From a bacterium (lineage in GTDB: Bacteria; Babelota; Babeliae; Babelales; JABGSX01), in NCBI GenBank assembly GCA_018647505.1, contig JABGSX010000027.1, positions 1 through 54,852 on the forward strand: DNA of 54,852 bases. The letters run 5' to 3'. The position numbers and the translations under genes are program-made. The notes under the pieces are model-generated. The model was not told the origin of the DNA. It saw nothing but the letters and a program-made list of their open reading frames with translations, and searched no databases. This document shows, piece by piece, positions 26,104-33,354 of the stretch. The stretch's first letter is position 1, and the number at the start of each line of letters is the position of its first letter.

Positions 26104-27129
26104 CTAGTTCTGTTTTTTGTTTTTTGTCGCCACAGTTCTGGCGAAACACAGCACCAAAAACCATATTAACAAAAACATCCCGCCGGAAAAAACAACAACT
26201 CCAAAAGAGATAAGGTTTAGAACAAAAAGAAGCGCAACAGCTCCCTCGACCAACGAAAGCAACAAAACATAAAGCAAGACTCGCATTTTTCTCCACCCTT
26301 TTCTCTGTAAATACTGCGAAAAATGATCGTGGCTACCGATATAAAAAGGAATCCCTTTGTATGTTCTAATAACAACCAAGGTAGCAACCTCTAAAATGGG
26401 AATTCCCAAAATTATAGCCGGCGCAAAAAACCCCAAAGGCTGAAATTCGCCCCAATGGAAAAAAAATGGAACAGCAGCAAAAAAACCACCAATAAATAGG
26501 GAACCCGCGTCTCCTAAATAAATTTTTGCCGGAGGACGGTTGTATACAAAAAAACCAAAAACACCCCCTATAAATGAAGCCAATATAATAGCGATTGCCC
26601 ATTGCTTAAAAATAACAGCCAAAACAAAAAAGCTAAAGGCTGCAGACGTTGCTGTTATTGCCACAAGCCCATCCATGACATCTATCAAATTAAATGCATT
26701 TATGACAAGAAGAATCCAAAAGGCAGAAAAAGCAACATTAAAAAAACTATGAAAAAAAACGGCCTTCAAGTGAAAACCACCCTTTATAAAGCACAGGGCA
26801 GCAATAAATTGGCCAAAAAATTTTTGGTACGGAGCCAATGTAATAAGGTCATCCACAAAGCCCAAAAAAAGTAGAAAAGTGATACCTATTATCAAAAAAT
26901 TAAAACTACTCTCAAACGGACATGTCAAGGCCAAGGCGCTTATAAAACCCCAATAAACAGCTATCCCCCCCAGAGAAGGCGTAGCCTTTTCATGAAGCTT
27001 AATTTTTCCGTCTGGCAAATCAATAGCACCTATTTTTACTGCAAGACGACATAAAAAAGGAATTAGATAACACGAAACAAGAAACGAAAAGATAAAAGAG
27101 AATAAAAGCTTAATCGCAACAACACGCAC
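26104..27129 (-). CDS. MraY/WecA-family polyprenyl-phosphate sugar-1-phosphate transferase
   Basis: A multi-pass membrane enzyme that moves a phospho-sugar onto undecaprenyl phosphate. Motifs are clear: PSLGGIAVY, the Asp pair in GFVDDLITL, NAFNLIDVMDGL, NRPPAKIYLGDAGS and the loop SHDHFSQYLQRKGW. The HDHFS form is typical of WecA-type (UDP-GlcNAc) rather than MraY (UDP-MurNAc-pentapeptide) members, so O-antigen or glycan initiation is more likely than peptidoglycan. The start is uncertain: the frame opens at TTG (27156) without a ribosome site, whereas GTG at 27129 has AAGGGTGAG just upstream and leads straight into the first membrane helix. It is the last gene of the nusA-infB unit. Confidence 0.87.
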   Translation of the reverse strand: MRVVAIKLLFSFIFSFLVSCYLIPFLCRLAVKIGAIDLPDGKIKLHEKATPSLGGIAVYWGFISALALTCPFESSFNFLIIGITFLLFLGFVDDLITLAPYQKFFGQFIAALCFIKGGFHLKAVFFHSFFNVAFSAFWILLVINAFNLIDVMDGLVAITATSAAFSFFVLAVIFKQWAIAIILASFIGGVFGFFVYNRPPAKIYLGDAGSLFIGGFFAAVPFFFHWGEFQPLGFFAPAIILGIPILEVATLVVIRTYKGIPFYIGSHDHFSQYLQRKGWRKMRVLLYVLLLSLVEGAVALLFVLNLISFGVVVFSGGMFLLIWFLVLCFARTVATKNKKQN

Positions 27130-27196
27130 AGACTCACCCTTTTGAAGCAAGAACAACTGTTACTTTTTAATCAAATATCGCGCCCTACTCTCTATC

Positions 27197-29122
27197 TTAT
27201 TTTTCTGGAACCTCTATTACGCACTCCACGGTATCATCAACCTGCCAATCTGTAAAGTCCGAAATTAAAAATGCACATTCAAAACCTTTATGGACTTCTT
27301 TTACAATTTTCCTATCCCTTTGAAGGCTTTGTATTTTACCCCCACCAAGACGCTTTCCTCTGCGAAAAGCAACAACTTCGCCGTTGCCAGTAAATATGCC
27401 ATCTTTAACATATACGCCCGCAATAACTCCCGACCCTTTTATGTCGAAAACCTTTCGAACAACAGCTTCCCCAATTTTTTTCTTGATCAATTTAACTTTT
27501 TTGCGCCTATCAAACAAAATCTCAAGCTCTTCTAGAAGCTTGTAAATAATTTCTGACAAAAGAATGGAAACGTTTTTCTTCCTAGCCAAAATAGATACGT
27601 TTTGGTCGGCCTTAACATGCAGCCCTAATATAGTTGCCCCAGTACCTGAAGCTAAAAGAATGTCGCTTTCATTTATAGCGCCAACACTCGCCTGAACAAT
27701 ATTCACGCAGCGCTCTTTGTCTTTGCTTATTAGCTTGTTTATAGACTCCAGGAGCGCCTCTTTAGTAGAATTTGTATCAGTCTTAACGATAAGAACAAGT
27801 TCTTCCTCTGTTCCAGCTTGGCGGCAATCGCTAGAGGCTTTACCGCTTAAAGAAGCAAAATCTTTCGCCTGTCGAAGCCCCTCTGAAGAAACAACCTCAA
27901 AAAGTGTACCAACCTCTGGAACTGCAGAAAATCCTGCAACAACAGCTGGTATTGACGGCCCAACAGAATCAACCCGCTCTCCACTAGAACTAACCAAAGA
28001 ACTTACCTTGCCAAAAACCTTGCCACAAACAAAAAGATCGCCAACCCTAAGAACTCCATGCCGACCTATAACCGTTGCAACGGCTCCACGGCCCTTTTCT
28101 AGGCGACTCTCCAAAACGTAACCCTGTGCCTGGCGAGAATCATCAGCTTTGAGCTCAAGCAACTCAGCTTGTAGGGCTATAATCTCTAATAAATGGTCTA
28201 CCCCCTCGCCTGTCTTCGCCGAGACAGGAACACAAACAATGTCTCCGCCCCACTCTTCCGGCAAAAGATCATATTGTGCTAGCTCTCTCTTTATAATTTC
28301 AATCTTTGAAGCCTCAGCCCTGTCGATTTTGTTAATCGCTACAACAATCGGAACTTTCGCGTCCTTGGCATACTTGATCGCCTCAACGGTTTGCGGCATA
28401 ATGCCATCGTCGGCGGCAACAACAAGCACAACCAAATCTGCAACTCCAACACCGCGCGCCCGAATTCTAGAAAAGGCCTCGTGCCCTGGAGTATCTAAAA
28501 AAACAATATGGCCGTGATCTGTTTTCGCCTCATATGCACCAATGTGTTGCGTGATTCCACCTTTTTCTTTGGATACAGCACGAGTTTTTCTTATAAAATC
28601 TAAAAGCGTTGTTTTTCCATGATCAACATGCCCAACAACAACAACAACAGGAAGGCGAGAGTCGCTCCCCTCTTGAGGGCTAATAGCTTCCCCTAAAACA
28701 GCCTCCTTCTCTGCTGCGCTTTTTTTTGCAACCACCAGCTCATAATGCTTCGCCAAGCTTGCAACAACGTCTTTCGATAAGGCCTGATTTTTTGTGCTCA
28801 CAACACCCTGTCGAAGCAGTGTCAAAATAACGCCTCCAGAGGGAACCCCTAAATAATCAGCAAACGCCGCAACAGTCATAGGACGAATAATAAAAGGGGG
28901 CTTTTCGGACCGCTTTTCTCCACCCTTCTTGCGATGCGCCACCGCAGTCGATTTTTTACCGATAGCATCACCTCTCTTCTGCAGCTCAGAGCGCACAAGA
29001 GCCTCTTGCTCATCTGTCAACGAAGACATATGCCCGGAGACAATTTCGCCACACCCATGAAGAACACCCAAAACCTCTTTGTTGGTAACGCCCAATTTTT
29101 CGGCTATTTCATAAACTCGCAT
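27197..29122 (-). CDS. infB: Translation initiation factor IF-2
   Basis: IF-2 is the GTPase that brings initiator tRNA to the ribosome. The 641-residue protein begins with an IF2-N helix domain (MRVYEIAEKLGVTNKEVL), has a second IF2-N-like segment (MTVAAFADYLGV, about 80-130), then the G domain with VVGHVDHGKTTL (about 160), DTPGHEAF and NKIDRAE, and C-terminal domains ending in the initiator-tRNA-binding barrel (FTDWQVDDTVECV). It lacks the long low-complexity N-terminal extension of enterobacterial IF-2. It follows nusA by 41 bp in the classic nusA-infB order, but without rimP upstream or rbfA downstream. Confidence 0.96.
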   Translation of the reverse strand: MRVYEIAEKLGVTNKEVLGVLHGCGEIVSGHMSSLTDEQEALVRSELQKRGDAIGKKSTAVAHRKKGGEKRSEKPPFIIRPMTVAAFADYLGVPSGGVILTLLRQGVVSTKNQALSKDVVASLAKHYELVVAKKSAAEKEAVLGEAISPQEGSDSRLPVVVVVGHVDHGKTTLLDFIRKTRAVSKEKGGITQHIGAYEAKTDHGHIVFLDTPGHEAFSRIRARGVGVADLVVLVVAADDGIMPQTVEAIKYAKDAKVPIVVAINKIDRAEASKIEIIKRELAQYDLLPEEWGGDIVCVPVSAKTGEGVDHLLEIIALQAELLELKADDSRQAQGYVLESRLEKGRGAVATVIGRHGVLRVGDLFVCGKVFGKVSSLVSSSGERVDSVGPSIPAVVAGFSAVPEVGTLFEVVSSEGLRQAKDFASLSGKASSDCRQAGTEEELVLIVKTDTNSTKEALLESINKLISKDKERCVNIVQASVGAINESDILLASGTGATILGLHVKADQNVSILARKKNVSILLSEIIYKLLEELEILFDRRKKVKLIKKKIGEAVVRKVFDIKGSGVIAGVYVKDGIFTGNGEVVAFRRGKRLGGGKIQSLQRDRKIVKEVHKGFECAFLISDFTDWQVDDTVECVIEVPEK

Positions 29123-29163
29123 TATCTATTTAAAATCTCCGTACTAACCCTTAACACAAAAAA

Positions 29164-30282
29164 CTATTCTTCGTTTTTATCCTTGTTGTCGCTCTTATCA
29201 TCTTTATCGTTGTTGTCGCTCTCATCGTCGGCATCATCACCACCAACAAAAACTCCTGAGCCAGAAACCGACTCTATAGAAGCAAGCGATATTGGAATTC
29301 CAACAAGCCGCGACGCCAATGCAATGTTTTGCCCCATTTTTCCTATGGCCAATGATCGCTGGTCCTTGTCGACCCAAACAACTGCGGCCCCATCGTCTTG
29401 AATCAGCACCCTATTTACCTCAGCAGGCTTTAGAGCGTCCCGAACCAAGTCCTCTCTCGATGACCCCTCGGAGATAACATCAATCTTTTCGCTTCCGATT
29501 TCTTTCAAAATAGGCTTTATTCTCGCCCCTCCAACACCAACACACGTCCCAACCGGGTCAATGTTAGCGTCGTTAGAAGAAACAACCATTTTTGCTTTAT
29601 AGCCAGGAATCCGAACAACCTTTTTGATATCAATAAGGCGCTCAAAAACCTCTGGGACCTCAAGCTCAAACAGCTTCTTTAAAAATTCTGGTGAAGCCTG
29701 ATCCAAAATCAGCTGACTGTCGTTTCTCGGCTCAAGCAAAACCTCCTTTAAAAGCGCCCTCATGTGCCCTCCAGCCACACAATTTACTCCGGGAGATGAA
29801 GCCGACCTCGGCATAAAGGCAAGCGCGTCTTGAATTTTAACAATAACACCATTGCGCTCACACTTGTGAATAACACCGTAAACAATCGAACCCTCTTTAT
29901 CCTTAAATTTATTGCAAACCGCTTCGGCTTCGACAGCACGAATCATTCCAGCTATAATTTGTTTGGCTCTAAGAATTTCTATTCTGCCAATAGGAGAATC
30001 AAACGGCACCCAGACTTCGTCCCCAAGCTTAGCTTTTGGCTCTTCCGTATGCGCTTTCCTGAGGCCAATCTCGATTTCTACATCATCAACATGAGATACA
30101 ACCGTCTTTTTGGCCATTACGCGAACTTCGTCACTTTTTTTCTCGTAGCTCACCTTCAAAGAAGCCTCTGGATAGCGCTTTTGGTAAGCTGCCATAATAC
30201 CATCACAAATAATTTCGCTTAGAACTTCTCGGCTTAACCCGCGCTCTTCAACAAGCTCATCTATTACATCAGAAAGATTCAC
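29164..30282 (-). CDS. nusA: Transcription termination/antitermination factor NusA
   Basis: NusA binds RNA polymerase and modulates pausing, termination and antitermination. The 372-residue protein has the NusA N-terminal domain (about 1-125), an S1 domain (SIVYGVIHKCERNGVIVKI, about 133-200) and two KH domains (VRIPGYKAKMVVSS, GVGGARIKPILKE, VNRVLIQDDG...IGKMGQNIALASRLVG). The C-terminus ends in a 25-residue Asp/Asn/Lys tail instead of the acidic repeats of gammaproteobacteria. The start codon is GTG at 30282, supported by AAGGGG 5 bases upstream. It is the first gene to the left of the putative replication origin. Confidence 0.95.
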   Translation of the reverse strand: MNLSDVIDELVEERGLSREVLSEIICDGIMAAYQKRYPEASLKVSYEKKSDEVRVMAKKTVVSHVDDVEIEIGLRKAHTEEPKAKLGDEVWVPFDSPIGRIEILRAKQIIAGMIRAVEAEAVCNKFKDKEGSIVYGVIHKCERNGVIVKIQDALAFMPRSASSPGVNCVAGGHMRALLKEVLLEPRNDSQLILDQASPEFLKKLFELEVPEVFERLIDIKKVVRIPGYKAKMVVSSNDANIDPVGTCVGVGGARIKPILKEIGSEKIDVISEGSSREDLVRDALKPAEVNRVLIQDDGAAVVWVDKDQRSLAIGKMGQNIALASRLVGIPISLASIESVSGSGVFVGGDDADDESDNNDKDDKSDNKDKNEE

Positions 30283-30368
30283 AGCACCCCTTGCTTTCCT
30301 AAAAAATCAAAAACCAACGGCCCTGGCTCACCTGGCTTGCGCCCTTCGCCTTGCTGGCCCGCCGACAT
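30279..30368 (-). CDS. Possible 29-codon leader ORF overlapping the nusA start
   Basis: An ATG at 30368 opens a 29-residue frame rich in Gly, Gln, Pro and Arg (begins MSAGQQGEGRKPGEPG) whose TGA overlaps the nusA GTG start in the arrangement GTGA, as in coupled genes. The stretch is GC-rich compared with its surroundings. There is no good ribosome site before its ATG, so it may simply be nusA leader sequence. Low confidence. Confidence 0.25.
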   Translation of the reverse strand: MSAGQQGEGRKPGEPGPLVFDFLGKQGVL

Positions 30369-30596
30369 ACAACTGAATGTTTAGTGTACCATAAATTCTA
30401 GAAAAGAAAATCGCACAATAAAAACCACTCCCAAAAGAACGTGCTCTAATAAAAATGTCTGAATGTGCACCCACAATAATGCCATTGCTCTTTTTTCATG
30501 CACACTGAAAAGAAAATGGGGTTAAGGTTTTTAAAAGTTTTCCCAAAGAAACAGAAACGAAGTGTTATTGACACTAATTCCGGTTTTTGGGGTTTC

Positions 30597-30645
30597 CCCA
30601 TTATTATACTCTTAGATAATATATTATATATATAATAATAATGGG
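30597..30645. other. AT-rich tract framed by an 11-bp inverted repeat (candidate DNA unwinding element)
   Basis: CCCATTATTAT (30597-30607) is mirrored by ATAATAATGGG (30635-30645). Of the 43 bases 30600-30642 only three are G or C, the most AT-pure stretch in the origin region. Such a tract next to DnaA-box arrays is the expected place for strand opening. Confidence 0.6.
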
Positions 30646-30658
30646 CTAAGGGTATAAT

Positions 30659-30767
30659 TGTCGATAACTTTGCTTTTGGCCTTTGGATAGTCGCTTTTGC
30701 TCGCCGCATCCTCTTGAAAAACGATTGTCGATAACCTGTCGATAACCTGTCGATAACTTGTCGATAA
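30659..30767 (-). repeat. Left array of TTATCGACA 9-mers (minus orientation)
   Basis: The sequence TGTCGATAA occurs at 30659-30667, 30726-30734, 30737-30745, 30748-30756 and 30759-30767. The last four start exactly 11 bp apart, about one helical turn, so they would present the same face of the DNA to a binding protein. Confidence 0.9.
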
Positions 30768-30877
30768 CTTTTTGGCTGGAGCCCTGTTTTTCTTAAATGT
30801 GGCTGTCGGGAGGGGTATTCAGCGAGTCGAAGGGCTAAACGTTGGCCCAGAAGGGGAATGCGGCTTCATGAAAAAAG

Positions 30878-30930
30878 TTATCGACAGTCTGTCGACAGGT
30901 TATCGACAAGTTATCGACAAGTTATCGACA
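30878..30930 (+). repeat. Right array of TTATCGACA 9-mers (plus orientation)
   Basis: TTATCGACA occurs at 30878-30886, 30900-30908, 30911-30919 and 30922-30930. The 11-bp register is filled at 30889-30897 by a degenerate copy (CTGTCGACA) that is part of the palindrome CTGTCGACAG. The array faces the left array across a spacer of about 110 bp. Confidence 0.9.
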
Positions 30931-31065
30931 ATTTTCTATATGAAAAGACATGCTTTTTGTTGTTTTCTATCTGGAATTTTCTATTGTCATCCATTGTGCC
31001 AGTTTTTATTTTCTGGTTGTCGGATGTGGCTTTTTGCGTACCTTGCACAAGGTGGCCAAAGGCCT

Positions 31066-31641
31066 TTATTTGTTTTTTATGTTTTGAGCTGCAAGCCTTA
31101 GGTCTTCAAATAGGTCGGGCATTTTTTTTGGATTACGCAGGATGTAGGCTGGGTGGAAGGTTGGTATTGTTACGATGTTGTTCCATTTGAATAATTTTCC
31201 GCGGGATTGTGTTATTTTTTTGTCATTGCCAAGGAGAGTTCTTGTAGAACATGAGCCGAGTGTGCAAATAACCTTAGGCCGAATAATTTTTATTTGTTTT
31301 TCAAGAAGCGGCAGACATTCGGCTATTTCGTTAGGGAGCGGTAGCCTGTTGTTTGGTGGGCGGCATTTTACGATATTGCCAATGAATATATCCCCTCTTT
31401 TTAGGTTTGCGGATTCTAGCAGTTCATCCAAGAGTTTGCCAGCTCTTCCGACGAATGGTTTTCCTTGAAGGTCCTCATTGCGCCCGGGCCCTTCTCCGAT
31501 AAGCATCAGGTCTGCATCGGGATTTCCATCGCCAAACACAATGTTGTTTCTTTCTGCTTGTGCAAGTGGGCAGCGCTGGCAGTTTTTGTATTGAGTATAA
31601 ATTTCTTCAAGAAGTTTTTGTTTATATTTTTTTTGATCCAT
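31066..31641 (-). CDS. Family 4 (Fe-S) uracil-DNA glycosylase
   Basis: It removes uracil from DNA, the first step of base-excision repair. The 191-residue protein has the four Cys expected to hold the 4Fe-4S cluster: C21 and C24 in CQRC, C93 in VKCRPP and C109. Motif 1 is IGEGPGRNEDLQGKPFVGRAG and motif 2 is TFHPAYILRNP. This pattern distinguishes family 4 from the classic Ung family 1. It is the first gene to the right of the putative origin. dcd (producing dUTP) and nfo (processing the abasic site) lie in the same window. Confidence 0.94.
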   Translation of the reverse strand: MDQKKYKQKLLEEIYTQYKNCQRCPLAQAERNNIVFGDGNPDADLMLIGEGPGRNEDLQGKPFVGRAGKLLDELLESANLKRGDIFIGNIVKCRPPNNRLPLPNEIAECLPLLEKQIKIIRPKVICTLGSCSTRTLLGNDKKITQSRGKLFKWNNIVTIPTFHPAYILRNPKKMPDLFEDLRLAAQNIKNK

Positions 31642-31729
31642 GGCTTTAATTCTTTATATGTTTTGTTTCTGCATAGTGTACCCAAAAAAGAGCCTAGAGC
31701 AAGCTAGAGTTTTAGAATATTTTAGGTGG

Positions 31730-31756
31730 CTGGTGGCACAGCAGTTGTGCCACCAG
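31730..31756 (-). terminator. Hairpin after the C11 protease gene
   Basis: A perfect 11-bp stem CTGGTGGCACA / TGTGCCACCAG with a 5-nt loop begins 12 bases after the stop at 31768. The T-tract on the minus strand is weak, so termination may be partial. Confidence 0.6.
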
Positions 31757-31767
31757 TCGTTGTAGTC

Positions 31768-33312
31768 TTAGTATTCTCTGCTGTTTAGGAGTGTGCTAAG
31801 CATGTGAATCCAGCTTGTTTCATGTGCAAAAATAGTTCGCCTGTATGAGCTGTGAATGCGCCTTTCTGGGAAGTATATAGATATCCCTTGTGCGCGAGAT
31901 AGTTTTTCTCCTGCGTGGTTTATTATTACAGCTTCTTTTATGAGACTTCTCCCCTTAGTTATAGTTTTTTTCAGGGCTGTTCTTGTTTTTTCGCCCTCTT
32001 TTTTGTTGGAAAATGTGCAGCGATCGACGTTTGAGTATAGGTTTGAATAAAAGTGGTCTAGGTCTATATAGCTTGGCTCGTCAAAGCTTGTGCAGAGTTT
32101 TCTGTTGCGACTTATGCTTATCGCTTTTGCGACGGTGTTAGCCTTTTGGTTAAACAGTGCGGAAAGAAGGTGTTGTGATGTTATATCAATGTTTTCAATT
32201 AGCGGACTAATCTTAGACAAGTCTATTGCAGCAAGAGTAAAGTCTGGGAAGAAGCCTTGATAAGTTTCTTCGTAGACATTAACGATATGTTTTACAAAGT
32301 CTTCTTTTGAAATATCGTGATCTTTGATTGGGCTAAGAACCTTTGCATAATTCCATCCTGCTCCAAGCTCTACTTCTTGTGAGCCGACCATTAATTCCGC
32401 ATGTTTGTGCAAATAAGCCATAATTTCAATCATTGACATCAAGCAGGCGTCGAATGCAACGAAAGACAGCTTCTTGTTGTTGTTTTCTCGAATAATTTCT
32501 GTAAGCGCCATGTCTAGATCGTCGTTTGTCAAATAGTTTCCTGTTGAATCGTCAAAGCAAACTCCGCGCTCTTTTTCTTGTTGCATTTTTGATCCGATAA
32601 AATCAAGAAACCCTACAGAGCGATCAAGTTCAACCAAGTTTGTTGAGGTGTTAAAGCTAAACAGGTCAGATGGATTTATTCCGCGGTGTAATACAGGATC
32701 AATTACGCCGATTCCGTGGTTCCACAGGATAAGTCCAATTTTTTCTGCGGGATAGTTTTTTATTGCCCATGTGCAAAAATCAATTAGTGTTGATGGATCT
32801 CCGCTGTCTATTTTGTCGTCTGGAGTGCTGAGGCTTTTTGCTAAAATGAGATCGTCTTTTTCGATGATCATTCTATGTAAGGTCTTTTTGTGTTTTGATT
32901 GGCTCGTGTGTAGCTCAACGATAATGTTCATTTTGTCCGATGAGCCAATTCGCTTCATCTGCTTTATGTTGTAATATGCAAATGTATTGAGATCGTTGTC
33001 TGCTGCTATATAAACAAGAATGGTCCACTTCTTTTTTGGTGCCGCTTTTGTTTGTATGCCCCTGTGCTCTTCTAGTGTTTTTGTTATAAGTGAGTCTATG
33101 TCGAAAAATGTTGGGATATTATCATAAATTGCGCGTATATATGGAGGGTTTTGGAAGCTGAGTTTTTGCGAAATGCTTTTGGTTGCTTGGCTTTCTAGTG
33201 ATTGAAGTTTTTTCTTGGCAAGTATAGCATTTCCGGCTGTTAGGACGCACAACAAAGCTGTGAAAGCTGTAATTTTTGCGTAAAGAAAAGGACACTCTTT
33301 TTTGTGTCTCAT
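31768..33312 (-). CDS. Clostripain-type (peptidase C11) cysteine protease, exported
   Basis: C11 peptidases are caspase-fold cysteine proteases, usually secreted and often cleaving after Arg or Lys. The 514-residue protein has an N-terminal hydrophobic signal or anchor (about 12-32), then the caspase-like domain starting at KKKWTILVYIAADNDLN. The catalytic His is H199 in LILWNHG and the catalytic Cys is C290 in VAFDACLMSMIE; GSQEVELGAGWNYA follows as in the family. The remaining C-terminal part fits the usual C11 accessory region. Likely acts in the periplasm, at the surface or on host proteins; the target is unknown. Confidence 0.9.
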   Translation of the reverse strand: MRHKKECPFLYAKITAFTALLCVLTAGNAILAKKKLQSLESQATKSISQKLSFQNPPYIRAIYDNIPTFFDIDSLITKTLEEHRGIQTKAAPKKKWTILVYIAADNDLNTFAYYNIKQMKRIGSSDKMNIIVELHTSQSKHKKTLHRMIIEKDDLILAKSLSTPDDKIDSGDPSTLIDFCTWAIKNYPAEKIGLILWNHGIGVIDPVLHRGINPSDLFSFNTSTNLVELDRSVGFLDFIGSKMQQEKERGVCFDDSTGNYLTNDDLDMALTEIIRENNNKKLSFVAFDACLMSMIEIMAYLHKHAELMVGSQEVELGAGWNYAKVLSPIKDHDISKEDFVKHIVNVYEETYQGFFPDFTLAAIDLSKISPLIENIDITSQHLLSALFNQKANTVAKAISISRNRKLCTSFDEPSYIDLDHFYSNLYSNVDRCTFSNKKEGEKTRTALKKTITKGRSLIKEAVIINHAGEKLSRAQGISIYFPERRIHSSYRRTIFAHETSWIHMLSTLLNSREY

Positions 33313-33354
33313 GCTTCTCCCTTTTTTTGTGGGTTAAAGAATAATAGTTAGCCT

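Larger units (their letters stand above)
30283..31065. other. Putative chromosomal replication origin (oriC) region
   Basis: The 783-bp interval between nusA and ung carries no convincing long gene. From left to right it holds a GC-rich stretch (30320-30366), an AT-rich tract with flanking inverted repeat (30597-30645), a single TGTCGATAA (30659), four such 9-mers spaced 11 bp (30726-30767), a G-rich spacer, and four perfect plus one degenerate 9-mers in the opposite orientation, also spaced 11 bp (30878-30930). TTATCGACA differs from the DnaA box TTATCCACA at one base. The + strand changes from C/A-rich to G/T-rich across this interval, the direction expected at an origin, not at a terminus. 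DnaA binding itself is inferred. Confidence 0.72.

Noticed and set aside
26540-26874. Lys-rich plus-strand frames within the WecA-type gene
   Set aside because: Antisense shadows of a membrane-protein gene; the minus-strand frame carries all the family motifs.
27717-30222. Plus-strand frames of up to 155 codons opposite infB and nusA
   Set aside because: They are antisense shadows of conserved genes with clear family motifs and have no ribosome sites.
30541-30612. Promoter with TTGACA at 30568 and TATACT at 30605
   Set aside because: The spacer would be 31 bp, far from the 16-18 bp a sigma-70 promoter needs.
30726-30930. CRISPR array
   Set aside because: Units are 9 bp repeated every 11 bp, with no room for spacers, and occur in two opposite orientations. 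No cas gene is present.
30659-30930. Plasmid-type iterons
   Set aside because: No replication initiator gene of plasmid type is adjacent, the neighbours are chromosomal housekeeping genes and the skew switch spans tens of kilobases.
30283-31065. Replication terminus rather than origin
   Set aside because: The + strand goes from C-rich to G-rich reading rightward, the sign of an origin. A terminus would show the opposite change.
30772-31190. Open frames of about 110 codons across the right box array
   Set aside because: They run through the repeat array and the end of ung in other frames, have no ribosome site and repeat-encoded low-complexity translation. Chance frames in the origin region.
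33313-33354. Remaining part of ComEC
   Set aside because: Only 42 bases separate it from the next gene, whose frame is an intact C11 protease. No competence or metallo-beta-lactamase motif is seen.
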